A DNA stretch of 64,000 nucleotides from FEN-1219 sp963744305 (GTDB lineage: Bacteria > Pseudomonadota > Gammaproteobacteria > Steroidobacterales > Rariloculaceae). Made by a program: the position numbers and the translations under genes. Under the pieces are notes generated by a model. The model worked only from the letters and a program-made list of their open reading frames with translations, had not been told where the DNA came from and searched no databases. Positions within the stretch are counted from its first letter, which is position 1; every line of letters begins with the position of its first letter. Shown here one piece after another: positions 1 to 7,501 of this stretch. The DNA lies in the NCBI GenBank assembly GCA_963744305.1, contig CAVUTF010000021.1, positions 101,736 through 165,735 of the forward strand. The letters run 5' to 3'.

Positions 1-608
1 GAGCGTGAACCCGACGTCCCCCGGCGACCATTCGTACACGGCACCGGTCGGCCTCTTCGCGATCGAATCGGCAAACGTCTTGCCTGGCATGAGCAGCACA
101 GTGGCGACCAACGACCCGTCCGCAAATGACGCGACACTGTTGGCCGCGAGCCCTTCGGGCATCGTCACGCAGCCTTTCCACGTGAGCGCGGGTCGAGCAC
201 CGCTCGTATCGACGTCGAACACTTCGATCGCCTCGCGCGCGCCGTGACCCACCACGTACAGCGTCGCGCGGCCGTTCGCGCCGCGGCGAATGTTCAAGCC
301 GTGCGTGTTCAAAGCGGCTGGCAGACGGCGGAGTCGCGCAGTTCGGGAATGCAGCGGCGTCGTGCTTGGCTTTCGGTTGCAGCGCGCTCGCTGTCGCGTC
401 GCGCGAATCGACGAGGTAGAACCCGGCACCGGCGGCCATGCCGCTCGAGATGATCCACTTCGTCTCGGGCACGAGCACGAGATCCTCGGCGTTCTTCGGC
501 CCGCAGACGAACTCGACGCCGCCGGACGGCTCGCAGCCGTCATCCTGTGCATGCGCCGCGCCCACGAGTCCCAAAACCGCAACAATGATCGTTCGCAGGT
601 TTGTCATG
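1..608 (-). CDS. SMP-30/gluconolactonase-like secreted beta-propeller protein (3' end outside window, frameshifted)
   Basis: Read leftward from ATG at 608. The first ~20 residues form a signal peptide (MTNLRTIIVAVLGLVGAAHA), so export to the periplasm is likely. Then comes a cysteine-containing segment with NAEDLVLVPETKWIISSGM, typical of the secreted SMP-30/LRE-like family, a beta-propeller fold that usually binds a metal and hydrolyses lactones or esters; the substrate here is unknown. Near 312-322 the frame shifts by one base and continues with NTHGLNIRRGANGRATLYVV, then WKGCVTMPEGLAANSVASF to the window edge. Only about 200 residues are visible. It is divergent from the ion channel at 759; the 150-base gap between them shows no clear promoter. 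The family call rests on motif memory and is moderate. Confidence 0.6.
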
Positions 609-758
609 GTGTTTGCCTCGTTGGCTTGTTGGTCTTGTATGCGAGGACTCTAGCACACGCCTCGCCGCGTACGTCGTCAGACTACGCTAGACTACGCCGC
701 CTCGCAGTACACCCGCCATCGCTCGTAAGATCAGACACCGCAGCGCCGCAAGCAAGAC

Positions 759-1295
759 ATGACAAGTCTCACGAACCTGACGAATTGGGGAATCGTGCTC
801 GCGACCCTCGTTGTCATCGGCGCCACAGCGGGTCTGCACTATGAAGTCCTGTCGCGCTGCAGACGTTGGTTGCCGGTGATCAGCCGTAAGCGTCCGCGCC
901 GCGTCCTGATTCTCGTGTTGATCATCGTGCTCGCGCACGCCATCGAAATCTGGTTCTTCGCGCTCGGATACTATGCGCTGTCACCCTTCGAAGCGTTCGG
1001 AGTCATCGAGGGCACCGCCGAGATCATGACGGTGCTCGACTACGCTTATTTCTCTGGCACGGTCTACAGCACCCTCGGTTTCGGCGATCTTGTGCCGATG
1101 GGCGCGATACGGTTCATGGTAGGCATGGAGTCTGTCACGGGCTTGGTCATGGTCGCGTGGTCTGCCTCGTTTACGTTCCTCGAGATGGAAAGGGATTGGC
1201 CGGACCGACCGCGGCTGGGTGACGGGCTCATCGCTTCGACCACGCCGGCATGCCTCGCGACGGGAGCACGATACGGCGATTCGGCCGGCCGATGA
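759..1295 (+). CDS. Two-TM potassium-channel-like membrane protein (Ion_trans_2)
   Basis: 178 residues. Membrane segments lie around residues 8-28, 46-70 and 110-135. Between the last two is a pore-helix and filter region YFSGTVYSTLGFGDLVP; TLGFGD corresponds to the potassium selectivity filter TVGYGD, with Leu and Phe substitutions. This matches small bacterial KcsA/Ion_trans_2 channels of the inner membrane, which work as tetramers. No RCK/TrkA-N regulatory domain follows. The last ~40 residues (from RDWPDRPRLG) look non-conserved and overlap the 3' end of the convergent amidotransferase gene (1228-1998), so the true C-terminus may be shorter or shifted. Potassium selectivity is inferred from the filter alone. 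Confidence 0.72.
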   Translation: MTSLTNLTNWGIVLATLVVIGATAGLHYEVLSRCRRWLPVISRKRPRRVLILVLIIVLAHAIEIWFFALGYYALSPFEAFGVIEGTAEIMTVLDYAYFSGTVYSTLGFGDLVPMGAIRFMVGMESVTGLVMVAWSASFTFLEMERDWPDRPRLGDGLIASTTPACLATGARYGDSAGR

Positions 1296-1998
1296 GATCG
1301 AGGAAATTGTTGAACGCGGCATTCGCCAACCGCTCGCGTTGCGGCGGCCAGCGATGCGGTCGCCGCACGGATCGTCTGCTCGTCGCCGCCGGGCCCCGCC
1401 GCAGCAAGCTCTTCATGCATCGTCGGCAGCTGGAGCCAGCGCTCGATCAGGGCCGCGTCGGCTTCGAGATGAAACTGGAAACCATAGGCGCTCCCGCCCC
1501 AGCGGAATGCCTGCTGCTCGCAGGTGTCCGTGCGCGCGAGTTGCACGGCGCCCGCCGGCAAATCGTACGTACGGCCGTGCCATTGAAACACCGGCGCGCG
1601 CTCGCCGAGCACGCCCAGCACCGGATCCCGCGACCCGCCTCGGTCACGAGCAGGTCGTACCAACCGATTTCGTGCTGCTCGTGGCGGCGCACCGGCGCGC
1701 CGAGCACATGGGCGAGCAGCTGCGCGCCGAGGCAAATGCCGAGCACGGGCTTCTCCTGCCGGAGAGCTCGCTCGATCGCCAAGAGCTCGGTCTTCAGGTG
1801 CGGCCGCCGATGCTGATCCTCGACGTTCATCGGTCCGCCGAGCACGATTAGGCCGCGATAGCGGTCGACATTCGGTTGAGCGTCGGGGTGGCGCTCGAAG
1901 TTGTGAAAGCGGATGCGGTGCCCGCGTGCGCGGATCAGCGCGTCGAGCGTGCCGAGCGGTTCGGCGGCGACATGTTGGAAGACCAGCAGGCGGGGCAT
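1228..1998 (-). CDS. Class I glutamine amidotransferase domain protein (two frameshifts)
   Basis: Starts at ATG 1998 with MPRLLVFQHVAAEPLGTLD, as in stand-alone GATase1 proteins often mislabelled GMP synthase. The catalytic cysteine is in KPVLGICLGAQLLAHVLG (about residue 90). Near 1630 the reading moves to a second frame carrying FQWHGRTYDLPAGAVQLA and YGFQFHLEAD; the His of QFHLE is the expected catalytic His, and the paired Glu follows it. Near 1340-1370 it shifts again to RERLANAAFNNFLDLIGR and ends at 1228. The domain is complete once the shifts are repaired, giving about 255 residues. Such enzymes take ammonia from glutamine or gamma-glutamyl amides; no synthetase partner is nearby. The 3' end overlaps the channel gene. 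Confidence 0.72.
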
Positions 1999-2006
1999 GC
2001 GGTCGT

Positions 2007-2378
2007 CTAGCGCGGTCCTGCGTCAGAAGGGGGCGGCGAAGATCCGGCAGAGCGGCGCCTGACGAGCGGCAGAAGCGCCCTCGCGACGTTCAAGCCTTGC
2101 GCGACCCGGACCAACCGCCCTCCCGTTGAAAAGAGCACGAGACCGCGCGCGATCGCGTGAAATGCCCGCGTGCGTCCCAGTGCGAGCAGAGCGACGAGTC
2201 CACCGACGATCACGACGGGATGCAAAAGCGTGCCCCGCGCCACGGCCGTCACGCGATCGACGGTGCGCAATCGCGCCTGGATGCCGTGCACCTCGGTGAC
2301 GACCGCGCGCCGTTGCGCCGCGCAACGCAACAGCAGCGCTGCCTCGCGTTCTGCGAGCTCGCGTACCCTATCGCTCAT
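2007..2378 (-). CDS. YqjK-like membrane protein
   Basis: 123 residues from ATG 2378, which overlaps the stop of the upstream yqjE-like gene (ATGA). The N-terminal ~45 residues are a charged helix (SDRVRELAEREAALLLRCAA) followed by a hydrophobic stretch around residues 55-72 (LLHPVVIVGGLVALLALG) and a basic tail. Size, charge pattern and position as third member behind DUF883 and YqjE-like genes fit YqjK. Function is unknown; the set is thought to sit at the inner membrane, with YqjD linked to ribosome docking in E. coli. It is called mainly by synteny. Confidence 0.6.
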   Translation of the reverse strand: MSDRVRELAEREAALLLRCAAQRRAVVTEVHGIQARLRTVDRVTAVARGTLLHPVVIVGGLVALLALGRTRAFHAIARGLVLFSTGGRLVRVAQGLNVARALLPLVRRRSAGSSPPPSDAGPR

Positions 2379-2803
2379 GATCTTCGGCTCATCAATTGCG
2401 CGCGATCCTTCGCGAGCTCGGCGCGCGTGGCGTCGAGCATGGGCGGCTTGTCGCGCACTTTGACGCGCAGCGTGACTCCCGCAACGATCGCGATCGCGAA
2501 GAACGCCGCCGTGACGACCACCGACGCGAGCACCCGATGCGTGTCCCAGAACACGAAGATGATCGCGAGGGAAGCCAGGAACAAACCCATCCCCGCCGCG
2601 AGCAGACCCACCAACGTCCAGACGAGGATCTCGGCGACGCGGTGCATCTCCTCTTGCAGCTCCGTCGTGAGCAGCTCGAGACGCGTCTGCACGATCGCGA
2701 TGATCTTCGCGAACAGATTGGCGAGCGACCTGAACAGTCCGATGACCGGACCGCTTTCGGCCGGGATCTTGTCGTCCGGCGGCGTGTCGAGTGTGGGCTC
2801 CAC
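2375..2803 (-). CDS. YqjE / phage-holin-superfamily inner-membrane protein
   Basis: 142 residues from GTG 2803. An amphipathic N-terminal half (FRSLANLFAKIIAIVQTRLE, then LLTTELQEEMHRV) leads into two membrane helices around residues 58-80 and 86-108 (LVWTLVGLLAAGMGLFLASL and VLASVVVTAAFFAIAIVAGV) and a charged tail ending in MSRRS. This is the YqjE/holin-III-like pattern. It lies 21 bases after the DUF883 gene and overlaps the YqjK-like gene by four bases, so the three are probably one transcript. The exact role is unknown; the holin label is a superfamily name and does not imply lysis. Confidence 0.72.
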   Translation of the reverse strand: MEPTLDTPPDDKIPAESGPVIGLFRSLANLFAKIIAIVQTRLELLTTELQEEMHRVAEILVWTLVGLLAAGMGLFLASLAIIFVFWDTHRVLASVVVTAAFFAIAIVAGVTLRVKVRDKPPMLDATRAELAKDRAQLMSRRS

Positions 2804-2824
2804 CGGGCGTGCTCGGCGCGGGCT

Positions 2825-3130
2825 TCAGCGGCGACTGATTAGGAGCCCGAGCACGAGCGCAACGCCGGCGGCGATTCCAACCGCAGCCCAAGGATTGCGG
2901 CGCACGTATTTGTCGGCCTCTTCTGCAAGCGCTTCGGCGCGTTGCAGCGCCTCGCCCTCGACCTCGGCGAGACGGGCTTTGGCTTGGCGCACCGACTCCT
3001 CGGCGCGGGCCCTCACCTCCTCCACCTTGTCGCCGCTCTGCGCGGCCGTAGCCTTGAGCAAGCTCTCGGCATCACGAACGACGGCGTGGAGATCTTCTAG
3101 GAGGTCATCGGCGGAAATTTTCTCGGCCAT
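2825..3130 (-). CDS. DUF883 (ElaB/YqjD family) ribosome-associated membrane protein
   Basis: 101 residues, ATG at 3130. A long charged, probably coiled-coil region (residues ~5-70, rich in Ala, Glu, Lys and Arg) precedes a conserved YVRRNPWAAVGIAAG stretch and a C-terminal membrane anchor ending VLGLLISRR. The NPWAAVG-anchor-RR ending is the signature of ElaB/YqjD/YgaM proteins. In E. coli these are tail-anchored inner-membrane proteins that bind stationary-phase ribosomes; transfer of that role here is inference from family. First gene of the three-gene leftward set; about 130 bases of non-coding sequence separate it from DUF5924 upstream. Confidence 0.8.
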   Translation of the reverse strand: MAEKISADDLLEDLHAVVRDAESLLKATAAQSGDKVEEVRARAEESVRQAKARLAEVEGEALQRAEALAEEADKYVRRNPWAAVGIAAGVALVLGLLISRR

Positions 3131-3259
3131 TGCTGTTGTTCTCCCGGCGCGCCACGACTGGCTGCTACTGGCCGTGATCAGATGTTATGCCCTACGCTCG
3201 AGCACGGGCAAGCACGATCCATGCCAAACGATGCGTTTACGCGCGTTTCAACTGCGCCT

Positions 3260-4273
3260 TCAGGGCGCCACGACGCGAAACCGCAAACGTTTGAGCAACT
3301 GCTTCTGCGGCGTGAGCACGTCCACGGTCCACGACCCGCCCGCATCGTCCGGAAACTTGAGCTTGCGCGAGTAGGTGCGGAACCCGTCGCCGGCAACGCC
3401 GCCGTGGATTTGCTCGACGATGCGCTCGCTCTCGCCATTGTGGCGCCACTCGAAGATCACCTCCTGCGCCAAGCCCGCCGGAGCGCGGATCGCGGCAAAG
3501 GCGATCACGCCGCGCGGGAGGTCCGCGAGCGTGAGCGTGCGGACGGGCGCGCCGGGCGTCAGGTCCTCGATCGACTGCGTGATTCGCGCCTCGGTCACGG
3601 CGAGCCCTGCGGCGGGCACTTGGCCGCGCAGCGCCCATAACAAACTCGGCACAACGATCAGCGCAGCGATCCACGCGACTTTGCGGCGGACGCTGTGCAA
3701 GGAATGCAGCGACAGCGGCAAAGTCGCCACCAACCACACCCCTACCGCCGCCAACGACACCGGCAACGCGCGCTCGAGCGGCAGGAGCAGCACCATCGGC
3801 AGCACGACGAGCGCCGCGATCCAGCTGCAGTACGCGTGAAATAGCAGCCTGCGCGCGGCTCGAGTGGCGACGTAGCGCTCATACAGCGGATCGAGCGTGC
3901 TGAGCAACGCGGCGGCTGCCGCAAGGCCCGTGAATGCGATTTGCCCGGCGTCGAGCTGCGTGGCGCCGATCAACAGCGGCAGGCTGAAGAAAAGCAGCTC
4001 CTGCTGCAGCGATTGACTCACGAAGTTGACCACGAGGTTGCCCATGCGCGGCTTGCGCTGCTCGATGCGCCGGCGTAGCCACGGCTCGATCAAGAGCCAT
4101 GGCCAGCCGAGCAAAGCGAGCAGCGCGATCAATCGCGCGAGATCCGCTCCGCGCTGGACCATGACGAAACCGAGCCAACCGGCGGCGAAGCTCGTTGCGG
4201 GCAGCAACCAAGGAGCGCGCGCGAGAACTTTCGGTACGCGCTCGAGTGCCAAATCCATCTCCGGGCCTTTCAC
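3260..4273 (-). CDS. DUF5924/DUF2914-type multipass membrane protein
   Basis: 337 residues. GTG 4273 has an AGG seven bases upstream and is preferred over ATG 4258. Seven or so hydrophobic segments cover residues ~20-225 (for example LARAPWLLPATSFAAGWLGF). The last ~105 residues form a soluble domain with RGVIAFAAIRAPAGLAQEV, FEWRHNGESERIV and SGWTV-like GSWTVDVLTP, matching DUF2914, expected on the periplasmic side. The membrane-plus-DUF2914 arrangement is the one annotated DUF5924. Function is not known. It is intact, unlike many neighbours, and stands alone on its strand. Confidence 0.72.
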   Translation of the reverse strand: MKGPEMDLALERVPKVLARAPWLLPATSFAAGWLGFVMVQRGADLARLIALLALLGWPWLLIEPWLRRRIEQRKPRMGNLVVNFVSQSLQQELLFFSLPLLIGATQLDAGQIAFTGLAAAAALLSTLDPLYERYVATRAARRLLFHAYCSWIAALVVLPMVLLLPLERALPVSLAAVGVWLVATLPLSLHSLHSVRRKVAWIAALIVVPSLLWALRGQVPAAGLAVTEARITQSIEDLTPGAPVRTLTLADLPRGVIAFAAIRAPAGLAQEVIFEWRHNGESERIVEQIHGGVAGDGFRTYSRKLKFPDDAGGSWTVDVLTPQKQLLKRLRFRVVAP

Positions 4274-4413
4274 GATACGACCTGATTCCGCAGATTATCA
4301 GCCCACGCACCCGCGCGGCATCGGCAGGTTCGCGACCCGCAATCCGATGGGGACGAGCGCCCGCGCTTGGACTACGATACGGCGCAATAACAACGCGACG
4401 AGGCTGCGCAACG

Positions 4414-5413
4414 ATGAAACACCGCGATCCCGGCACCGACCATTCAAGCAGCACCGACACATTGCAGCGCCGCGACCTCCTGCGCGGAGCCGCGGCGTTG
4501 ATCGCCGCGGGCGTCGGCGCAACTGGCGGCGCGCGGCGCGCCGCGGCTCAAGCGGGTGCGGACGACGCGAAGTGGTTTCCCGGTTTTCGCGCCGAGAACG
4601 TTCCGACCGACGGCGCGGTGATCCACGCCGTGATCGGCGGCAACGGTCCGCCCGTGCTACTGCTGCACGGTGCACCGCAAAGCCACGTGTCGTGGCACAA
4701 AGTCGCGCAGGAGCTCGCGCGCGACTACACCGTGGTGGCCGCGGACTTGCGCGGCTACGGCGACAGCAGCAAGGTGCAGGGCAGCGACACTCACATCGAG
4801 TACTCGAAACGCGTGATGGCGGCCGATCAAGTCGCCGTCATGCGCCATTTCGGCTTCGAGCGCTTCAGCGTGTTCGGCCACGATCGCGGCGGGCGCGTGA
4901 CGCACCGAATGGCTCTCGACCATCCGGAGCGCGTCGAGCGCGCGGCGGTCCTCGACATCATCCCCACTCATTATCTCTATACGCACGTGACGAAAGAGTT
5001 CGCGGAAAGCGCCTACCACTGGTTCTTCTACTCGCGGCCGACGCCGTTCCCGGAAACCGTGATCGCGAACAGCTTGGAGTCGTTCGTCGGCCGCGGCGCG
5101 GGCGAGCTCGGACCGGAGTATTTACGAGTGTTTCGGATTCCAGGCACTTTGCACGCGATGTGCGAGGACTATCGCGCCGGAGCATCGATCGATCTCACGC
5201 ACGACGAGGCCGATATGCGAGCGCAAGATCCAGTGTCCACTGCTCGTGCTCTGGGGCACACAGGGCTCGGTCGCGGGCCGCTACGACGCGCTCGCGATCT
5301 GGGGAGAGCGAGCCGAGCGCGTCACCGGCAAGCAGATGCCGGGCGGTCACTCGTTCCAGGAGACGCATCCGGCGGAAACGGTCGCCGAGCTGCGAGCGTT
5401 TTTGCGCGTCTGA
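4414..5413 (+). CDS. Tat-exported alpha/beta hydrolase, haloacetate-dehalogenase-like (frameshift)
   Basis: Starts at ATG 4414. A twin-arginine signal (QRRDLLRGAAALIAAGVGA) is followed by an alpha/beta hydrolase core: oxyanion-region LLHGAPQSHVSW, RGYGDSSK, and the nucleophile elbow FGHDRGGRVTHRMALDHP with Asp as nucleophile, as in fluoroacetate dehalogenases (DehH1-type). At about 5215 the frame slips; the likely true sequence has an extra CG there. It then continues RKIQCPLLVLWGTQGSVAG and ends GGHSFQETHPAETVAEL, which carries the catalytic His, with stop at 5411-5413. Repaired length is about 333 residues. Carbon-halogen cleavage is inferred from the Asp elbow; an epoxide hydrolase is the main alternative. 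Classic DehH enzymes are cytoplasmic, so the Tat signal is notable. Confidence 0.75.
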
Positions 5414-5477
5414 GATTGCGCTAACCGCTTCGCAGCGCCCGCGTCCCGCGGGAAGCCTGCGACCTAACTGCGCGGCC

Positions 5478-5523
5478 CAAAATGAAACGACCGACTGGGT
5501 GCTGCTTGCACCACAGCCGGTCG
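5478..5523 (-). terminator. Rho-independent terminator after the Flp pilin gene
   Basis: Read leftward, 14 bases past the pilin stop: a stem beginning CGACCG and closing CGGTCG, with inner TGGTG/CACC pairing around a short loop (5488-5523), is followed by a T-rich run TTTCATTTT (5487-5478). This is a typical intrinsic terminator for a highly expressed pilin. Confidence 0.7.
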
Positions 5524-5537
5524 CCTTCCTTGCCGTC

Positions 5538-5705
5538 TTAACCTGGCAGGAACGTTTCGAGCTGCGTGATGATCCTCTCCACGTTTGCGCCGAGGAGTCG
5601 TGAAAGCGGGACCACGGCCAGCGAGATCAACCCCCCCGCGACAGCGTATTCCACGGTCGTGAGGCCACGTTCATCACGCACGAACTTCATAATGGTCTTT
5701 TTCAT
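5538..5705 (-). CDS. flp: Flp/Fap-type major pilin prepilin
   Basis: 55 residues from ATG 5705, chosen because AGGT lies seven bases upstream. The short basic leader MKKTIMKFVRDERG is cut by a CpaA-type prepilin peptidase after Gly, before LTTVEYAVAGGLISLA, which carries the invariant Glu at +5 followed by Tyr of Flp pilins and a single hydrophobic helix. The C-terminus is short (TQLETFLPG). It is transcribed away from the assembly genes, with its own terminator, allowing pilin to be made in excess. The upstream 290 bases are AT-richer than the surroundings and hold a motif shared with the cpaA promoter region. Confidence 0.92.
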   Translation of the reverse strand: MKKTIMKFVRDERGLTTVEYAVAGGLISLAVVPLSRLLGANVERIITQLETFLPG

Positions 5706-5825
5706 TTTGTTACCTACTAGGTTTGTACGTTTGTCTCTCAATACTTCCATGTCCAGCTCCAAGAGCTGCACGCCAGCATTTGTACGCCGTGCAGTAATGT
5801 TCTAGGTAGGAGTCTTTTGCAAATT

Positions 5826-5837
5826 GATAGGACTTTT
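5826..5837 (-). promoter_or_regulatory. Candidate regulator site AAAAGTCCTATC upstream of flp
   Basis: On the pilin strand the 12-mer AAAAGTCCTATC is followed four bases later by TTGC. The same 12-mer and the same N4-TTGC spacing occur at 6907-6918 upstream of cpaA in the same orientation relative to transcription. It lies about 120 bases before the pilin start. The binding protein is unknown; the adjacent AraC-type response regulator is the obvious candidate. Confidence 0.45.
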
Positions 5838-5995
5838 CTCTCGCGAGATAGACCTGACTTATGTAATCCACGTCTATCGGCTTCAAGCTATGTGAAAACC
5901 GTCCTCGCATTCGCTTCGTCCAAAGGCTAAAACGATCGCGCGCGCCATGACTACGAAACGCGCACAGCGAAGCAATCTCACGGCCAGCGTCGTTT

Positions 5996-6817
5996 ATGCC
6001 GAAGCTACAAACCCTATGGGTCGATCAACTCGTGTCTCTCAAAGAGGGCGAGCTTCCTGTCGGCTTCCGCGAGAGCTGCGAAACGATCTACTGCCCCGAC
6101 ACGCAACGCGTACACGAGCTCTTGGACCGGCACGAGATCGACTTTGTGTGCTTTGACTTCGACTACCCGGACCGCACGGCACTGCGGGTGTTGCGCGACT
6201 TCAAGCGCACCTATCCGTCACTGCCGGTACTGATGCTCACCGTGCAGCATTCCGAATCTCTGGCCATCTGGGCGTTCAGAAACAAGATTTGGGACTATCT
6301 CGTGAAGCCCGTGCCGCAGCACGAGATAACACGTTGTCTCGCAGCGTTGACAGAGGCCGCGGCCCATAGAAAGTCGCAAGCTGCACGCGAAGTTGCAGCC
6401 CACTCGGACAAGATTCCGGACGAAATCGCATTCGCACCCAAGGCTGAAGAACAATCGCTCGCGGCCGCGATCTATTACGTCGAGCAGAACTTCCGGTCGC
6501 GCGTCAGAAGCGACAAAGTTGCCGCGCTCTGCGGATTGACGCCGATCCGGTTCAGCCGACTCTTCAAAGACACTTACGGGATGACCTTTCGCGACTACTT
6601 GGTGAAGTATCGATTGAAAGAGGCGTGTCGACTACTCGAAAACCCGGCTGTTTCGGTAGCGGACGTAGCTTTCGCTGTGGGCTTCCAGGATCCGTCGTAC
6701 TTCACACGTATCTTCAAGGATCGCATGGGCATGACCCCGTCACTGTTGATCGGTCAGCGCATGCCGGAGTCCGTAGAAGCGAACGATGACGCGGTCGCCC
6801 CTGAGCTCGTGATTTAG
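5996..6817 (+). CDS. Response regulator with AraC-type DNA-binding output, probable Tad pilus regulator
   Basis: 273 residues from ATG 5996. Residues ~1-120 are a receiver domain: phospho-acceptor Asp in DFVCFDFDYPDR, Thr in VLMLTVQHSES and Lys in LVKPVPQHE; the first acidic pair is reduced to WVDQ, so phosphorylation may be atypical. A linker is followed (residues ~155-260) by an AraC/XylS double helix-turn-helix: VAALCGLTPIRFSRLFKDTY, then VADVAFAVGFQDPSYFTRIF and the FKDRMGMTPS ending. It lies between the divergent flp gene and cpaA, so control of both is likely but inferred. No histidine kinase is next to it; the hybrid kinase at 43-45.6 kb is unlinked. Confidence 0.85.
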   Translation: MPKLQTLWVDQLVSLKEGELPVGFRESCETIYCPDTQRVHELLDRHEIDFVCFDFDYPDRTALRVLRDFKRTYPSLPVLMLTVQHSESLAIWAFRNKIWDYLVKPVPQHEITRCLAALTEAAAHRKSQAAREVAAHSDKIPDEIAFAPKAEEQSLAAAIYYVEQNFRSRVRSDKVAALCGLTPIRFSRLFKDTYGMTFRDYLVKYRLKEACRLLENPAVSVADVAFAVGFQDPSYFTRIFKDRMGMTPSLLIGQRMPESVEANDDAVAPELVI

Positions 6818-6906
6818 TCTAGTCGCGCGGCTCGACGCGCCCGAACACGGGCCGCACGGTTCTACCGCGGCCACTAGAAAAACAAGAAACTCCCGTCGTT
6901 TCGCAA

Positions 6907-6918
6907 AAAAGTCCTATC
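6907..6918 (+). promoter_or_regulatory. Candidate regulator site AAAAGTCCTATC upstream of cpaA
   Basis: Second copy of the 12-mer found before flp, again with TTGC four bases downstream, 91 bases before the cpaA start. The rest of the 190-base gap between the regulator stop and cpaA shows no other clear element. Confidence 0.45.
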
Positions 6919-7008
6919 GCGCTTGCCGAAGAACGGCGTACAAAGTCGTCCGCTAAAGCACGCTCGCCCGACCTCGAGCGAGCAACAATAACTTCGGAGC
7001 GGTGGTAC

Positions 7009-7501
7009 GTGACGTTTGCCGAAAATCCCGAGATGATCGCCATAGCACTGTTGCTGCCGTTTCTTGCGGCAGCGGTGACCACCGACATGTTGAGCCGGAG
7101 CATTCCGAACGTGTTGGTGATCCTGATGCTTTCCTGTGGCGTCGCTCTTCAAGCGCTGTCGCTGACGCTGGGCGCCGTCCTCTGGAGCCTCGGTGGAATT
7201 CTCGTCGGCTTCTCGATTCTCGTGCCGTTCTACGCGTTCGGTGGGATGGGAGCAGGCGACGTCAAGCTGCTGGCGGCGCTCGGCAGCTTTCTCGGGCCGT
7301 GGGGTACGTTCGTCGCCGGCATGGGAACACTGGTCGTCGGCGGCGTGCTCGGGCTCGGCGTGATCGCGTGGCGCCTCCTGCGTGCGTTGCGCGAGCGGCC
7401 CAGCCTCCCCTTGCCGGCACCCGCGGGAAGCGGAGCCTGTTGACTTGCCGTATTCGCTGGCGATCGCGGCCGGCGCAGTAATAGCGGTGCTGCAATGGTA
7501 G
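7009..7501 (+). CDS. cpaA: Prepilin peptidase CpaA/TadV (A24 aspartic peptidase; frameshift near end)
   Basis: Begins at GTG 7009, with GGAG nine bases upstream. The two catalytic aspartates of A24 peptidases are seen in AAVTTDMLSRSIPN and GMGAGDVKLLAALG (GxGD). Four or five membrane helices cover the chain. As written the frame stops at 7443, but the usual CpaA ending LPYSLAIAAGAVIAVLQW continues in another frame and stops at 7499-7501, so a one-base slip near 7438-7445 is likely. Repaired length is about 163 residues. It processes the Flp prepilin and TadE/TadF pseudopilins at the inner membrane. The next gene starts inside its last codons. Confidence 0.88.

Noticed and set aside
2375..2803. 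Holin label implying a prophage
   Set aside because: The protein is YqjE-like and sits with DUF883 and YqjK-like genes; no other phage gene is near.
2157..3374. Long plus-strand open frame opposite the yqj genes
   Set aside because: It has Ser/Arg/Thr-rich shadow composition and lies opposite three recognisable genes; high-GC DNA gives many such frames.
5740..5790. Sigma54 promoter before flp
   Set aside because: A TGGCGTGC string exists but the GG-N10-GC spacing is not met.
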